From: Aradus depressus
Taxonomy: Eukaryota > Arthropoda > Insecta > Hemiptera > Aradidae
Assembly: GCA_963662175.1 (NCBI GenBank)
Contig: OY759214.1
Coordinates: forward strand, 14,074,001 to 14,138,000
Direction of reading: 5' to 3'
Length of the DNA stretch: 64,000 nt
Position numbers and translations under genes: made by a program. Positions 9,725 to 22,594 of the stretch are shown here, piece after piece. Numbering within the stretch: position 1 is the first letter of the stretch; the number at the start of each line of letters is the position of its first letter. The notes under the pieces were generated by a model that was not told the DNA's origin, made no database searches, and saw only the letters and a list, made by a program, of their open reading frames with translations.

Positions 9725-10460
9725 ATTAAATTATCACATTCCTTGCAGAAATTTTTGCTCGTCTTCTACTAAGTTTTGATTTTTAGAGTAATTTCCGAAA
9801 AGGGCCCTAAAAAAATATCCAAAGTTCAAGACGTGCAATTTTGAAGATAAATAGATAATAAATTTTCTTATTGGGATCACAGCGAAATGAATAGCATAGA
9901 ATAAGAGAACAAATATTGGGTTTATTTACCTAAACCTACATTATTAATTGCATAACTAAGATTGGAAATAAAAAAAATTAAATTATTTTACAAAAAGAAA
10001 TCTTACAAAACTAATTACTTAAAACTATATCAGTCTTTTTTCTTGTTTTATTATTGGCCATTAGTATAATTCTTCTATATTTTGGGCATATATGTATGTG
10101 CATATAAATAAAAAGTACCTTTTTTCTTTTACGTACTTCCAATCTTATAATTTTATCATTTACCTCCTCTACATCTTCTCTCAATCAGACTGGTTCACTA
10201 CACTTTTAACCCTAAAAACACTGTCCACTTCCACATCTCAACTCCGACTCCCCCTGACTATTTGAAAAAGCTGATCGTCGTCATTTGTTCTTCATTGCTT
10301 CGTTTTAAAACAAAATGCGACTAGTCCATTTTTGTATATTTATTTACTAATTAAGTTACTTCACTCCTAACAGCTGTTTTAATACATATAATAATAATTG
10401 ATTTTATAATATACTAAAATCTTGATATTGGTATGAGTCCCTAGTCAAAACTAGTCACAT
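9725..10460 (-). repeat. Dispersed repeat C, antisense copy
   Basis: Shared with 39960-40700 in opposite orientation over more than 600 bp. Marker phrases are TTAGGGCCCTTTTCGGAAA and ACCCAATATTTGTTCTCT. A third partial copy is at 51330-51700. No coding capacity, and the element type is unknown. Confidence 0.65.
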
Positions 10461-10940
10461 AATATTATATGGATGAGAAGAGAACGGGAGGGATACTGTT
10501 GGTATTAATTATCGAGGTGGAGCCACCGCCCATGGGAAATAACAGGGATTCTTGGAGGAGTCTTGTCTTTTTGGGAGGAGGACATCTGAGACAGAAGGAA
10601 AAACAAAAAGGATGTGGAGGATGGAAGAGGACTCAGATTTGTCATCTGTGAAGGGCTGCTATCTGACGGGAGAAGTTGGTCTTCACCTTTGTCATACCTA
10701 ATTGATCACCTGCATCCCTCCATGTTCCTTTTACATATAGAACAGACCTGCATTTGTCATTGATCACTTTGGGTTGACTCGAGAGTCCCAACGATACACC
10801 ATGAGCAACGTATCATTCATCAAATTAACTTTAAAATTGCTAGAATCTTGTATATTCAAACTTCGGTCCGAAATCATCTCCATCTTTTTTTGTTTTTCCA
10901 AGTAGAACGATTATATATTCACTTTACCTAATACCTTTAG
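10461..10940. other. No recognisable gene
   Basis: A purine-rich patch (10480-10680) gives a 60-residue frame of low complexity; no motif seen. Confidence 0.35.
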
Positions 10941-10945
10941 TATAA

Positions 10946-11920
10946 GTAAGTATTGTAATCGTGTGAAGATCCGAGATCCCCAGAACACGTTTTGACCATT
11001 TTCCCAATGATGTCTATATATAGACATATTCGGGAACGTCACCGTCATCTCGAAAACATGTCATCATGTCCGGGAAATGACTATTTTAAATAAACGCGCC
11101 CATCATATTGAAAGCGGTGCGACACGGGTAATAAAAAATGTTTTAGGTTTCTTTATTATTATTGTTATCCTAAAAGTATTTTATTAATAATTAAAAGTGA
11201 TAAACGCGTTCCCGAATTGATGAATAATTGATGTACGCTCAGTGAATAATGAATTGAAAGGTACTTACCACAAAATTATTAAGTTAATTGTAGGAAACAC
11301 ACTGACAGCCGGTTATGTTATTGTTTTCGCCTACTACTGGCGTCGTACCTTATGGCTGCGTTCATTTAGAATTATTTTCGGCCAATTACAGCTGCGTTCT
11401 CGAAAATAACGCTAGCGCTATCGGACAAAATATACTAGCGAATTTCTATTAAAATTAGAGTTTTTTGTAAGTAATACTTTCGAAGACTAATTCTTAAATA
11501 AAAAATACTGGATATAAGTAAGGGAAATTGTTAAATAACGTAAAGATATGATTGCATAAAGATAGTTATTAAAGCTCGTTCTTTAGGACGCGTTCCCGAA
11601 ATGACTTTTCGTATATATGTATTTTGAGCCATATGTCTGTGTTTAAATTGAAGATGTCACATGCCCTAACTTAGATCATCTCATTAGATTTTGGCCGAAA
11701 TCACATGAAAATGAAGACCACTTTTCTTCACGTCCTAACTACATTTTACAAGACACCGCTTATATTTATGATCTAACCAGAAACATTTTCAAATAAAAGT
11801 TGTAGAGAAAACAACAAGGCTCATTTTATATGAAATACGATTTTTCTAAAGTCGTCCAGATTTTGAGATACGAGCCAAAAACTGTCTTTAAATGTCATTT
11901 TGAAATCCATTTGTTCCTAT
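10946..11920 (+). repeat. Dispersed repeat F copy, interrupted
   Basis: AAGTATTGTAATCGTGTGAA at 10947 and AATGTCATTTTGAAATCCAT at 11893 are the F start and late module, also found at 53006 and 53287. The central 11028-11605 block is absent from the other copies. Confidence 0.6.
11028..11605. mobile_element. Possible MITE inside repeat F
   Basis: The block starts TTCGGGAACGTC and ends GACGCGTTCCCGAA, giving an inverted terminal TTCGGGAACG. The motif CGTTCCCGAA recurs internally (11205). It occupies a position where the F copy at 53 kb has no insert. No clear target duplication. Confidence 0.35.
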
Positions 11921-12043
11921 CAAAAATGTTCCTTAATAAATTTCCAACAGTTTGATTAATGTGCTATGAATTTGTGTACAAATAAAACGTAAGAAATATT
12001 GTAAAGTAATGTTTAAATTATAACGCATAGCAAGAATTTTAAA

Positions 12044-12247
12044 GGGGGCCATGGTGGCCGTGCGGACTAGAGCGTAGAGCTTTAGTCGCATGGTCTTTTC
12101 CCCATGGTTTTGGCGGGTTCGAATCCCATCCAGGTACTGAGTTTTATTTCGTAGATAGAACTCCCTCCCGGGGCCATGGATGTCGTAAATAACTAGATAA
12201 CAACACATTGACATGCATCGTATATGACAAAAAAAAAAAAAAAAAAA
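12044..12247 (+). mobile_element. SINE-B copy
   Basis: GGCCATGGTGGCCGTGCGGA head, B-box GGGTTCGAATCCC, AGTTTTATTTCGTAGATAGA body, A19 tail at 12229-12247. Confidence 0.88.
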
Positions 12248-12436
12248 TTAAAACGTGTTCATTATCAGCAAATTTTTATTTAAAATAAAATATAATATAT
12301 TACGTGATATGGGACTTTCTTATACGAACCACATTTGTACTAAGATTTTTATATTCAACTTTATCGAATTTGATTTCTAGTTCATTCTCTACAGTGATAA
12401 AAGAGAGATTAAAAAAGTCGTATGTAATTCACCAGC

Positions 12437-12725
12437 AATGTAGTTTTCCAGTATGAATTTATCAATTAGATTTTCGCTTTCCCTCCAAAAAAAAACAATC
12501 AACCGTTTGGTCTAAAAATCTATAGTTGAGTTATAGAGTGGTTTCTGAATATTAATACTAAATTTTGTGTCGATACATTCAGTCTATCTGGAGTTATCGT
12601 GTTCAATGACAGACATTGGTTTTGTTTTTATTTTAAGTGGTCGAAAAAAATGAAATTTTGTTGAAAACCCAACATCAAACTGACTAATTACACAACTTCC
12701 CCTACACTTCGTATAACTGTGTACA
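12437..12725 (-). repeat. Dispersed repeat D, internally deleted copy
   Basis: Contains both D ends in antisense (TTATCAATTAGATTTTCGCT ... CACAACTTCCCCTACACTTC) but only 290 bp, lacking the purine-rich middle. Confidence 0.6.
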
Positions 12726-13029
12726 CTTGAAACATAATTCTTAGTTTCATTTAGACGGTTGGCCTCCATTTTTTTTAATGGCTTCCTTCTATTCCCAATT
12801 ATAAAGAATTCGCTAAAAAACACGTAGAAGAGGTAAGAAAAAACCTCTTCCGTACAACGTTTTGAAATAACCTTTCTCCATTCGTCACGTTTGATAAATG
12901 TCTGAATAAAAAAAAAAACATTTCAAATTTAACAACTGGTATATATCGTTTCAATCATCAATTATTATTTACCGTACCAGTGAAAATTACGTATAACGGT
13001 TCGGCGTTAAATGAAAAATCCCAAATTTA

Positions 13030-13210
13030 ACTTCCCGAGCTATAATGTATTATAGGGGAAGTTATGTAATTGGTCAGAAATTCGATGTTGAGTTTTCAGC
13101 AGAATTCTATATATTGAATTCAAAAATTTTAAGGAAGTTTCATGTATGTCTGTAAGTGTGAATATACTGCAGTTTTATCAAATCAATAACTGAACTATTT
13201 TCAATATACC
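13030..13210 (+). repeat. Dispersed repeat D fragment
   Basis: GGGGAAGTTATGTAATTGGT then AAATTCGATGTTGAGTTTTC. Confidence 0.6.
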
Positions 13211-13260
13211 CAATTTTTCGATACGACTAACCTATAAATACAAATATACAATAGAGATAG

Positions 13261-13605
13261 AGGGCGCCGGTAGCTCAGTGGTATGCGTGTTTGCCATCTG
13301 AGCTCAAGATCATGGGTTAGAAACCCGACCGAGGCCCTTAGTTTATTTTATCTGGGAGGTAAAGCTTAAGCACACCGTCCTTCGAATGGGACATCAAGCG
13401 ATGGTCCCGAGCCTGTACGTTAGGTACTCGTTAAAGACCCCTGCCCTAGGTGAACAAACATTTAGGGTAGGCAAAATTTAGGACTCCCATAGTAGAGTCA
13501 GACTCATGTCCACCATAGTGACAAAAGAGCGCTCTGGTAGTAGGCGATATGACCTCATAGTTGAAGCCCGGGCATGAGTCATAAAACCTAAACCTAAACT
13601 TAAAG
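13261..13605 (+). mobile_element. SINE-A copy, full length with CCTAA-type tail
   Basis: Head GAGGGCGCCGGTAGCTCAGT with A-box; the B-box is mutated (GGGTTAGAAACC). Full body, terminus GCCCGGGCATGAGTCATAAA and tail ACCTAAACCTAAAC. Confidence 0.88.
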
Positions 13606-13980
13606 TTAAATACAATACATGCTAAAATTTTTGTTATTATAGATAATTTATATTAGTTTAAGATAAATCTTCTATATTTTACAATTATTAACAATAATAA
13701 AAATATTTAAAAAGTAATTACGATATGAATTACAGAATATTTGTAGATGTGCGCTGCAAAATATTTATAATGAAAGCAAAATATGAATTGAAAATGTTAT
13801 ACCTACTCGTATATGAAAAACTTTGACCTTCACTCGTTATTTTTTTTTACCCTTTGAACAACGAGAAAAAAGTTCTATTTCCGAACAGAGGATTTTCTCC
13901 AACGTAAACATTTTTATTTGAATATAAAATTTGGAAATGCTTTGAAAATTTTAAATACTGTAATTTTTAAAAATGTACTG
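13606..13980. other. No recognisable feature
   Basis: AT-rich unique sequence. Confidence 0.35.
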
Positions 13981-13984
13981 TATA

Positions 13985-14290
13985 CTGAGGCCCGGAAGAA
14001 AAGTGGTATTAATTTTCGTCAGATTTTTGCCAAAAATTAATCAGATCTAAGTTAGGACATGTGAAATATTCATATTAAATTGTAAGTTTATTGCTATAAT
14101 CGTTTTTGCGTTTGAGCGTACACAAAGTTCCAATCACATACACAAAAGCATCATTGCGAAAATGGATAAAAGGTATTTAAAGGAGCTTGTACATTGAAAT
14201 TCCATTGAAAAAACAATATCGGATTTTTGCACGATTATAAATTTAAAAAAATTAGTAAGTATTATAATACCAAATACTCGAGTTATAATT
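13985..14290 (-). repeat. Dispersed repeat F, antisense copy
   Basis: CAGATCTAAGTTAGGACATG, CGTTTTTGCGTTTGAGCG and GCACGATTATAA are reverse forms of the F modules at 53.0-53.2 kb. Confidence 0.5.
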
Positions 14291-14481
14291 CACCTGATGA
14301 AAGGAAGGACTCTGTTTTATCTTCCTCTATCTCACAGCCGTGATGTTCCCTCAACTGCTGCCACTGGTTATCTTGCTATGCAGATGAAACTACGTTTGTA
14401 ATACTGTAAATTACGTTACATATAATCAATACTGACTGATATATTATTATATTCCATTGTTCATATAGCTAAATATACTTT

Positions 14482-15278
14482 AAGAAGAAGAAGAGTTTAT
14501 TATAACTGTCGCATTTACAGAAGTACAATTATACAATAAGATTCCTTAACCATTATACACTAAATAATAAAATTAAAAACAAAGCAACTGCTTAACAGTA
14601 AATTTTAAAAAACTCTTTAAGAAAAAAGAAAAACAAATACTAAGTAACTGAAATTAATAAAAAAGAAAAACAAATACTAAGTAACTGAAATTAATAAAAA
14701 ATAAATTAATAAACATTCAAAAACAGAGATTATAATTGATAATCGTGAACGGATATTTTTGTGTTTCCTTCCCTGAGTTTTCCCTATTTTCTTTACCAAA
14801 ACGTTTTGATTTGTGGCTCACTTAAGTAAAAAGTTTTTACTGAAATTTATTATGTAGTCCAGGAGGAGCTCAACATGGAGGTGTCCCTCGAGTAGCTACC
14901 AACCAATCTAAGGCATTTGTTTTGGGCCACTTGAAGAGTTCTCAAGTTGGTATTGCTTGCAAGACCGGCCAACACTGGGCATGTATACGTTATCACTGGC
15001 CGCAACAGAAGCTTGTAAATGAGGAGTCTATGGGTTAGATTAAGGGCTGCCTTTCTGTGGAGTAACGGGAATAAGGAGAACACAAGTCCGATCATAGTAT
15101 TTGCTTTCTGCCTGATATGTTGCCTGAAGGTTAGTCGTCTGTCTAGAAGAACGCCAAGGTATTTTACTGTTTCGGTCCAGTCCAAATTTTCTACTTTCTG
15201 GGGTAATGGCGTCTTTTTGTAAACAGGATCGCTTCAGTTTTTCTTTCATTAATTTTAAGTTTCCATTTATAGAAAAAC
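14482..15278 (-). mobile_element. 5'-truncated Jockey-type LINE with 15-bp TSD
   Basis: Exact 15-bp duplication AGCTAAATATACTTT at 14467-14481 and 15279-15293 brackets a 797-bp insertion. On the minus strand the coding part (15270 to about 14850) gives KRSCLQKDAI, then VKYLGVLLDRRLTFRQHI, RPVITYTCPVLAGLA and LQVAQNKCLRLV, the thumb/connection region downstream of the catalytic YADD in Jockey-clade reverse transcriptases. A frameshift lies near 15185-15200. The 3' UTR (14850-14482) includes a 37-bp tandem duplication and ends AATAAACTCTTCTTCTTCTT, so the tail is CTT-repeat rather than poly(A). Truncated by incomplete target-primed reverse transcription; not functional. Confidence 0.9.
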
Positions 15279-15293
15279 AGCTAAATATACTTT

Positions 15294-16184
15294 CCTAAAA
15301 AGAAATACACTAACATTTGAATAAGAAGGGTTGTGATGCAGGAAAACGTGATACTGTCCCTTTCTATTTGTGACAGTGGATATAGCAATTACATTAATAA
15401 GTTAAGAATTAACAAAAAAGTCGTCGGAGAATCAGTCGAATAGCTGCTGCAATGTCAAAGTTAGAAGTTCCGTTTCAAATTACACTGTGCTGAATTTTAA
15501 ATTTTTTTGCTGGCAGAATCTCAAAGACAATTCTTATAACAATTTCTACAAAGTCGCGTAATTACATGAACCAGGTGTTGATCATACTTTCTCACTATTT
15601 CATCAGGAGTCACGTTTTTACTATTATTATTAATTTTTTTTATTATTTTTTCTCTCTATAACATTTTCATATTAATCTCTTCTATACAAGAGTGCGCGCA
15701 ACTCATCAGAAGAAAAAAAAATAATAATAAAAAAATAAAAATAAAATAAAATAGGAGATAGGAGTAAGCCCTGCGGACCCCCTGATTAGACGAGAGCTCC
15801 GACACAAGACTCTATCGAAGGGGGAGTGGTCACCTCCACCACTAGCCACAGAGATAATTATTGATCAATAAATTAATACTGCCCAGGACTGGCTTGGGCC
15901 TGCTGGGCCTCGCTCTTCTCAGGCCTCGGGTGAGACAAGCTGTTCACCTCAGCCACAGCCTCAGTCGACCAATTCAAGAAATTTGATTAATACTGTACAA
16001 GTTATAACGGCTTCAGATAGACTACGTGGTGTGTGAACCTGGCAGCTACACCCTGTGCGAAACCGAAAATAATCATAAAATCCAGATCTAGCATGCTGAT
16101 GGATATTACGTTTTTGGGGGCGCACAACTATTGGGGTTCTCAACGGCTGCGCTACAGGTGCTAACAAGAGCTTTCCCCTCACCC
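15294..16184. other. No recognisable gene
   Basis: AT-rich to 15740, then a GC-richer strip (15750-16184) with overlapping short frames on both strands. It may be upstream LINE sequence related to 16185-16263, but I cannot show it. Confidence 0.3.
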
Positions 16185-16263
16185 CTATAGTCTTGGTGTT
16201 GGGTGGTGCTGTCGCCTCGTACTTCTATAGGCATAGCTCGCCTTTAGGAGCAGATATATCACA
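16185..16263 (+). mobile_element. Short LINE fragment related to 37.6 and 47.2 kb copies
   Basis: Translates as GGAVASYFYRHSSPLGADIS, matching NGAVASYYCNLPLGADTDEP in the minus-strand LINE frame at 37.7 kb and LALVASYFCRHNTSMSFEAS at 47.2 kb. Confidence 0.5.
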
Positions 16264-16949
16264 ATCACAGCATTTTTTTTTTCATTTTTGGAATCAGGTC
16301 AAAAAACATGAAATTCCATTGAAAACTAAGGAGCGACGAAACTTCATGCTTGGATCGGCAGAAAACGTTCCATGCTCTACGGTCTCAGTTAAATCGCAGG
16401 CAATCGTGGATCCACCAGCTGGTCGAAATTACTTACTTCAAAAGATAATCAATTTGTAACTATGAACCGTTTATGTTAAACGTGGGTTCTATATAGAAAA
16501 AATAAAATAAAATAAAAAAGAAGAATAAAAGATTTGAATCGTTATAAAGTTTAAACTATCACTGTTATCAGGGGCTTATCAGAATTAACAGTTTGTTTGT
16601 TTTACTGTTTAAAAAAAAAAAGGACTACCTTAAAAAAAAATATGTCCAACAAGCTCTCCACTTAGGGGCCTCCTGATAAACGTCAGATGACCCAAACCTG
16701 AATAAAAAACAAAAACAAAAATAACCAGTGATTATATAGACAGGAGAAGTGAATAGATATAGAGGAGATCACTAAAGGCCAATGGACAGCTGTTTAACGT
16801 TTTATAATAGCATTTAATTATTTGTGAAGAGCCACGAAGAGGCAATCGTCAGGAGCGTCCATCAGTTTTCTATGTATCTAGTATGTTACCAAGATGTATT
16901 CGCATTCGCGAAATTTTAGCTATAAATACATAACGAAATAAAATGAAAA

Positions 16950-17612
16950 AAATCTTCGGTGAATTTACTACACTTTACTTATTTATTACACTATTTACTT
17001 CCCCAGCACGAGTTAATCAATTACATTTTCGCTCTCTCTCCAAAGCCAATCGACCGTTTGGACTAAAACTCAATATTTGACTTATGAATCCTCATACTAA
17101 ATTTTATGTCGACATATTCATTACTTCGCCAGTAATTAAGATATTTGAATTAAGCCCCCTTCTCTGATCCACCTCTCTCTTTGACCGATATCGCGGAAAA
17201 TTAATAGGTACCATCCTCATGGGTTTTTTTATTTTAGATATAAAATTTCATATGGATACATTCGTCACATCGGCAGTTTTCGAATTTTTGAGTTGAGCTC
17301 CCTCTGATCCCCCTCCTCTCCTGCGGCTGATTACGCCGAGAATAAAGTTGTCGGCTTTATAGGTCATTGAATACACATATGAAGTTTTTGTGTTAAGCCG
17401 ATTTGTTCTTAGATGATTCTGGATATACATTTAATATTTCATATCCATATTCAATCGGGAGTTATCGTGTTCACAGACACACAGATAGAAAGTTTTTTTT
17501 TTTCATTTTTGGATTCAGGAGATCGGAAAACATGAAATTCTGTTTTAAATCCAACATTGAATTTCTGACAGATTACATAACTTCCCCTATATTTCATAGA
17601 GTTGAGGAAGTA
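16950..17612 (-). repeat. Dispersed repeat D, most complete copy
   Basis: About 660 bp running from ACTTCCCCAGCACGAGTTAA to AACTTCCCCTATATTTCATA. Internal modules repeat: 'CGATACATTCATTAC(A/T)TCG(C)GCAGTT' occurs near 17115, 17255 and 17440, each followed by a shorter A-rich/C-rich strip. At least 12 more fragments of this family lie in the window. No ORF; possibly a non-autonomous DNA element, class unresolved. Confidence 0.6.
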
Positions 17613-17809
17613 AAGTGAAATATTTTTTTTTTAAAGAACCTTCGGAGAGAACTAAAAACAGAAACAGTGTTCCTATAAAGTAATCTCAACCGAAACCGTT
17701 AAAAATAATGAAACATCGTTTCGTGAGTTTACCGAATTGCTGGCTTATTATCATATCATTTATACAATTGATATTTAACATTTTTGCAGAGAGATTGTGG
17801 AAACACTTA

Positions 17810-18028
17810 ATAAATTATAAAGAAAACACGAATGTTTTTTAATATTGTCTATTTCACAAGATATATAAAATATATGGGAGTACTTTCGGTATTGCTACCA
17901 TCTTCAGCCACGACTTAACAAATACAGTATTTGTTAAGTCGTGCAATACCGAAAGTACTCCCATATATTTTATATATCTTGTGAAATAGACAATATTAAT
18001 AAACATTCGTGTTTTCTTTATAATTTAT
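17810..18028. repeat. Near-perfect 219-bp hairpin (inverted repeat)
   Basis: Arms 17810-17895 and 17943-18028 are reverse complements with about one mismatch. An inner palindrome CACGACTTAACAAATAC/GTATTTGTTAAGTCGTG closes it. The only asymmetry is a 14-15 nt insert (CTACCATCTTCAGC) at about 17895-17908 in the left arm. Confidence 0.85.
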
Positions 18029-18333
18029 ACAATTAATTAAATATCATTTACATTCTTCATAAAATTGTTAATTGATTATACTGATTGACTATTTGTAGAT
18101 TTATTTATAATTATAATGTAATTTTCATTCTTGGTATGTAACACAGAAAGAATATAGATAAAGGTTCTATTCCGAGAGAAACTATAATAAGCCAAGAAGA
18201 CCATTTAAGTTACTACAGTCTTTTTCTTGTACGCCATGTACTCTGGATGCATTCGAGTCTTCTACCCTCCATTTTTCTTTCATAGTCCTTTTCGCATTGC
18301 ATTTAAATTTAATGTATGGTAAAATTCATTATA

Positions 18334-19102
18334 TACCGGGTTGTCCACTATAAACCCGAAAAAAACCTTGGGTAAAACTACATCAAAAAAGGAGTAAAAC
18401 GCCACCAACCGCAGCTCTTTATTTCAAACCGTCCAGTTATAATTTTTTTTTCTGAAATAACACGACTTGATACTGAAATCAGCATTTTTCTCAGCTTCTG
18501 GGACATTGCAGAAAAAAAAAAATTGGTGCAAATTTCAAAAATTTGCCAATACCCTACAAAATGATCTAGAAGTTGTCAAATGTCAAAAAAACTTCCCCAT
18601 TTAATAACGCTTTCCAACGGTAGCTCCTCAAATACTTTTGGAGAAATTGCATTTTGAAGGTATTTGAGAATCGAAAATTTGATCTACCGTTGGAAAGCGT
18701 ATTAAATATGAACGTTTTTTGTGAAATGTAACAACTTGTGTAGGGCAGTGGCAAATTTTAGAAATTTTGCACAAATCTTATTTTTTCTGCAATTTTGATA
18801 TTTGAACAGTTAAAAAATACATTTTCAAGCAAGATAAAAGGCTGGTTTTGGTTTCGTTGGACGGGAAATTCGCTCTTTTCGAAACCATAGTCAAAAGTGC
18901 AAATTCGTGTCCCAGAAGCTGAGAAAAATGCTCATTTCGATATCAAGTCGTGTTAATTCTGAAAAAAATTTTTAAAAATTAGCAATAACAAAAATTATCT
19001 GGACGGTTTGATATAAAAAGCTGCGGTTGGTAGCGTTTTACTCCTTTTTTGATGTAGCTTTACCCAACCTTTTTTTTCGGGTTTATGGTGGACCACCCGG
19101 TA
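18334..19102. mobile_element. Foldback element with long TIRs and TA target site (769 bp)
   Basis: Ends TACCGGGTTGTCCAC and GTGGACCACCCGGTA with flanking TA dinucleotides. The outer arms (about 160 bp) match closely (CGGGTTTATAGTGG/CCACTATAAACCCG; AAAAAAGGAGTAAAACGCCA). Homology continues inward more weakly to a central AATACGCTTTCCAACGGTAG inverted pair (about 18606 and 18705). TA duplication and CCGGGT ends suggest a Tc1/mariner-type non-autonomous element. Confidence 0.8.
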
Positions 19103-19104
19103 TA

Positions 19105-22073
19105 TAATTTTTTTACTTCAAACATATTTATATATATTAAGGCAAATTGAGTTGATAAATAATGAAGGGGCATACATAAAACCAAGTTGAGCAAATACAC
19201 ACAAACTGTTATTAGGTCGCTGTGATTTGGTAAAACGCGATCAGTTTATCACCGATGATCGCCAAATCACTGCGATTACCCATCTATATTCCTTATGACG
19301 GTGAGGGGAAGCATAAGGCTGTTTGAACGAACAGTCTGACGTTAAAGTGCATTAGAATCTTAGTTTGAGTCGCTTTACGCTTGACCACTTGCCTACATTA
19401 GTAGAAAAAATAATAAAAAGGAGTGACTAGAAGATATACTTACTTTATATTTCTGGTAGGTAACTAATAATCGGGTTAGGCCAACTATAGCTTACTCAGC
19501 CAGGTCATCGCCACAACCCAAACCCTGTTACCACCCTTAAATTATCTTTAATACCTTATATTATAAAAAAAAAGGGTGGAGAAATAAAATTAAAAAGACA
19601 CAAAAAATGTAGGTACACTATCGATATAGGAAAAAAAAAGGAGCATCCATCTTGTAGGCTACGGAAAAAAATAATGATCACGTTCTTATTAGAGCCCCAG
19701 GCAAAAATATTGAAAATATGGAGAAGGAAGAATAGGGGGTTGTGAGAACTTGTATTTATATAGTCAAGTGGGCCGCGAGCAGCCGCCGCGAATTTTATAG
19801 AATGGTGCCAAATTGTGAGGCAGACTTTTGGAATTACTTTTTAATAAATTTAGGGTGTTAAAAATTTTGGCGATAAGTTAAGGGAGGAGAAGAGCTTCTG
19901 TAAGTATGACATAGTTCCTTAGCGTCCAATGCGCGTGATTTGAGCAGCCATTTTCCGAGCAGTGGTCGTATGGACTCAACGGTAAGTTTCAAAAGTGTTG
20001 AACAGGTTTTAAGAGTGTGACGATGAATTTCCAAAGAGGAATCGTCTGGTGAGCGTATTTCAAATAAGTAAACCGCAAACTCTATCAATTTTTTTGATAC
20101 AAATTTTTCAAAAAAATCTGATTGTCAAATAACTAACTTTCCACGAAGAAAATTGGTCTAATAGTTTGAAGAGATGGGAAAATTCTTTTTCAACGTTTGC
20201 TTATTCTACAGTTCAATTTTAGTATTGGCCTGAATTTGATTCTTAAGGTTAATTCATATCTTCCAAGCTTCCAACTTTTAAGGATCTTCATCTACGGAAT
20301 ATTTGAATGCATGATCATCACTTTCCTGCAATATTTTTAAATCTTAAATGAATCAACATATAAAACAGTGAGATTAAAAATAAAAATAGAAAACATTCCC
20401 TGTATAGAAATATATTTATTTAAAAACATCCATAATCAATATAATTTTATTTATATGTCCAAATCATGACTTGTATCATTCTGTTTTATTAAGTACCTGT
20501 ATTCTTTTTTATTTCCATTCATTATGTTAAATAAAATCAACAATTTTCATTATTTTATGCCCAAAAAATTAAGTTTATATGGATTTATAATTAACAATCC
20601 TGGATTTTGAATACTGGGGTCTGTATGAGTTTTCATGAGAAATTGATTACTTCTGCTTTGTAAGAGCATCTTGTAAACTTGCACCGGCCTGATTTTTGGA
20701 AAATTGAATTTGTCTGTCACATTTGTACAAAATTTGAATATCTTTTGAGGAAAATCAGTACGGTGGAATCCGAGTAGTTCGGTACATACATGCGAACTCA
20801 CAGTTACCCACATTTTACACCCGTCACACTCTTTTAAACGTTCTTAAGTTCTACTATGAGCTCTTAAAACAAGCATAATTTCTCTGAATTTGGTCAGATC
20901 ATCAAGCGTTTGCTTTCAGGAAGGAGGAAAGGTATATGTAAATGGGTAGTTACGTTTGGATTCGTTTCGTCAGGCTTGTCTATCGCGCATTATTACATGT
21001 CAATAAGTTGAAGAAGGATAAAAGGCTAATCTTCTAGTAGATAAGGATTAACGGTTGGCTATTGGCTTAGGAACGCACTTGAAAACCGATAAATCTTCAG
21101 TGACCGCGTGTCATCAGAGAATCTCAACTTTGATGAATTCGCTAGTAACAAGCAGGTGGGAACCAGAACTTGCAACTAGCGCAAGTTTGTTTATTGTCTG
21201 GTGATGCAGATAAATTGGAACGATTTGGAAGAAGAGACAATAAGAAGAGAGATGGAGAAAGGTAGGGGGGTACGAAGAAACAAAGAAACAAACAAACGGA
21301 GGAGACACAGCTGGAAGGTGGGATAAATCAGATGAGCCAGGAGGACTGAAAATAAAAGCAGAGCCTCGGCTGCACTCTATCGGCCGTATCGTGGATTAGA
21401 GGGAGGTGGGGGAGACCGGGGAATTTGTACCGAGGAAGGAAGAGAAGGGGGGAATTTATGCGATCCGCGTGTCTGCAAAACAATGGGCCGAACACCTGGG
21501 GAAATGATATATATCAAATGTGTGGTGGCCCTGTTGGTGGCTCGAATCCCGGCAATACCTAGCCATTGTAAGGGGAAAAAGACAACTCTAGCCACTAGCA
21601 ACAACAAATATTGGTACAGCCACCAAGACACTAGACACATTCATGGTGGCAATAACGTGAACTAACGTTGATATGGGGACCAATGCAAGTACCACCTTAA
21701 TTTCGCAAGTTTCCAAGATAAGATAAAACGGGAGGACTTCGGCTATAATGAGACATTTTATTATTTATTTTATCAATCTGTTGTAGTGCCTCATGGGTCA
21801 CTAGCCATTCCAGTCCGGATCCCGATCAAAAATGTTTACGATCGTGGGTGTACTTTCAAGTATATATAATATTAGGTTCTATTGTTTAGAGGGATCAACC
21901 ATATAGAATGAGCGATGAACATTACATTAACGTACGCAAAATTAGAGATTGATCAGCTGAACGGTAATGATTTTATAAAGGAACTTTTGCACAAAACTAT
22001 ACGATTATCTAAATATCTAAATAAAATAAACAATACATTCATTCTGTTAAATAGGTACAACGCAAAAAGAAAG
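19105..22073. other. About 3 kb without recognisable genes
   Basis: Short frames exist: 19858-20088 minus (contains LFEIRSPDDSSLEIHRHTLK) and 20550-20813 minus. Neither matches a family I know. 21360-21660 is GC-richer with competing frames on both strands. A duplicate GATTTGG..CGATCA pair near 19227-19262 is an imperfect inverted repeat. Confidence 0.3.
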
Positions 22074-22503
<430 letters not shown>

Positions 22504-22523
22504 ATAATATATATATATATATA

Positions 22524-22594
22524 TAATAAACTCTGTGAGAGGTCAGACTACATTTTTATTTTGCGACCTGTAAAATAATCACTTCTCACTATAT
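22524..22594 (+). repeat. Repeat E fragment
   Basis: CTGTGAGAGGTCAGACTACA and CCTGTAAAATAATCACTTCT match repeat E at 36.9 and 46.2 kb. Confidence 0.65.
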
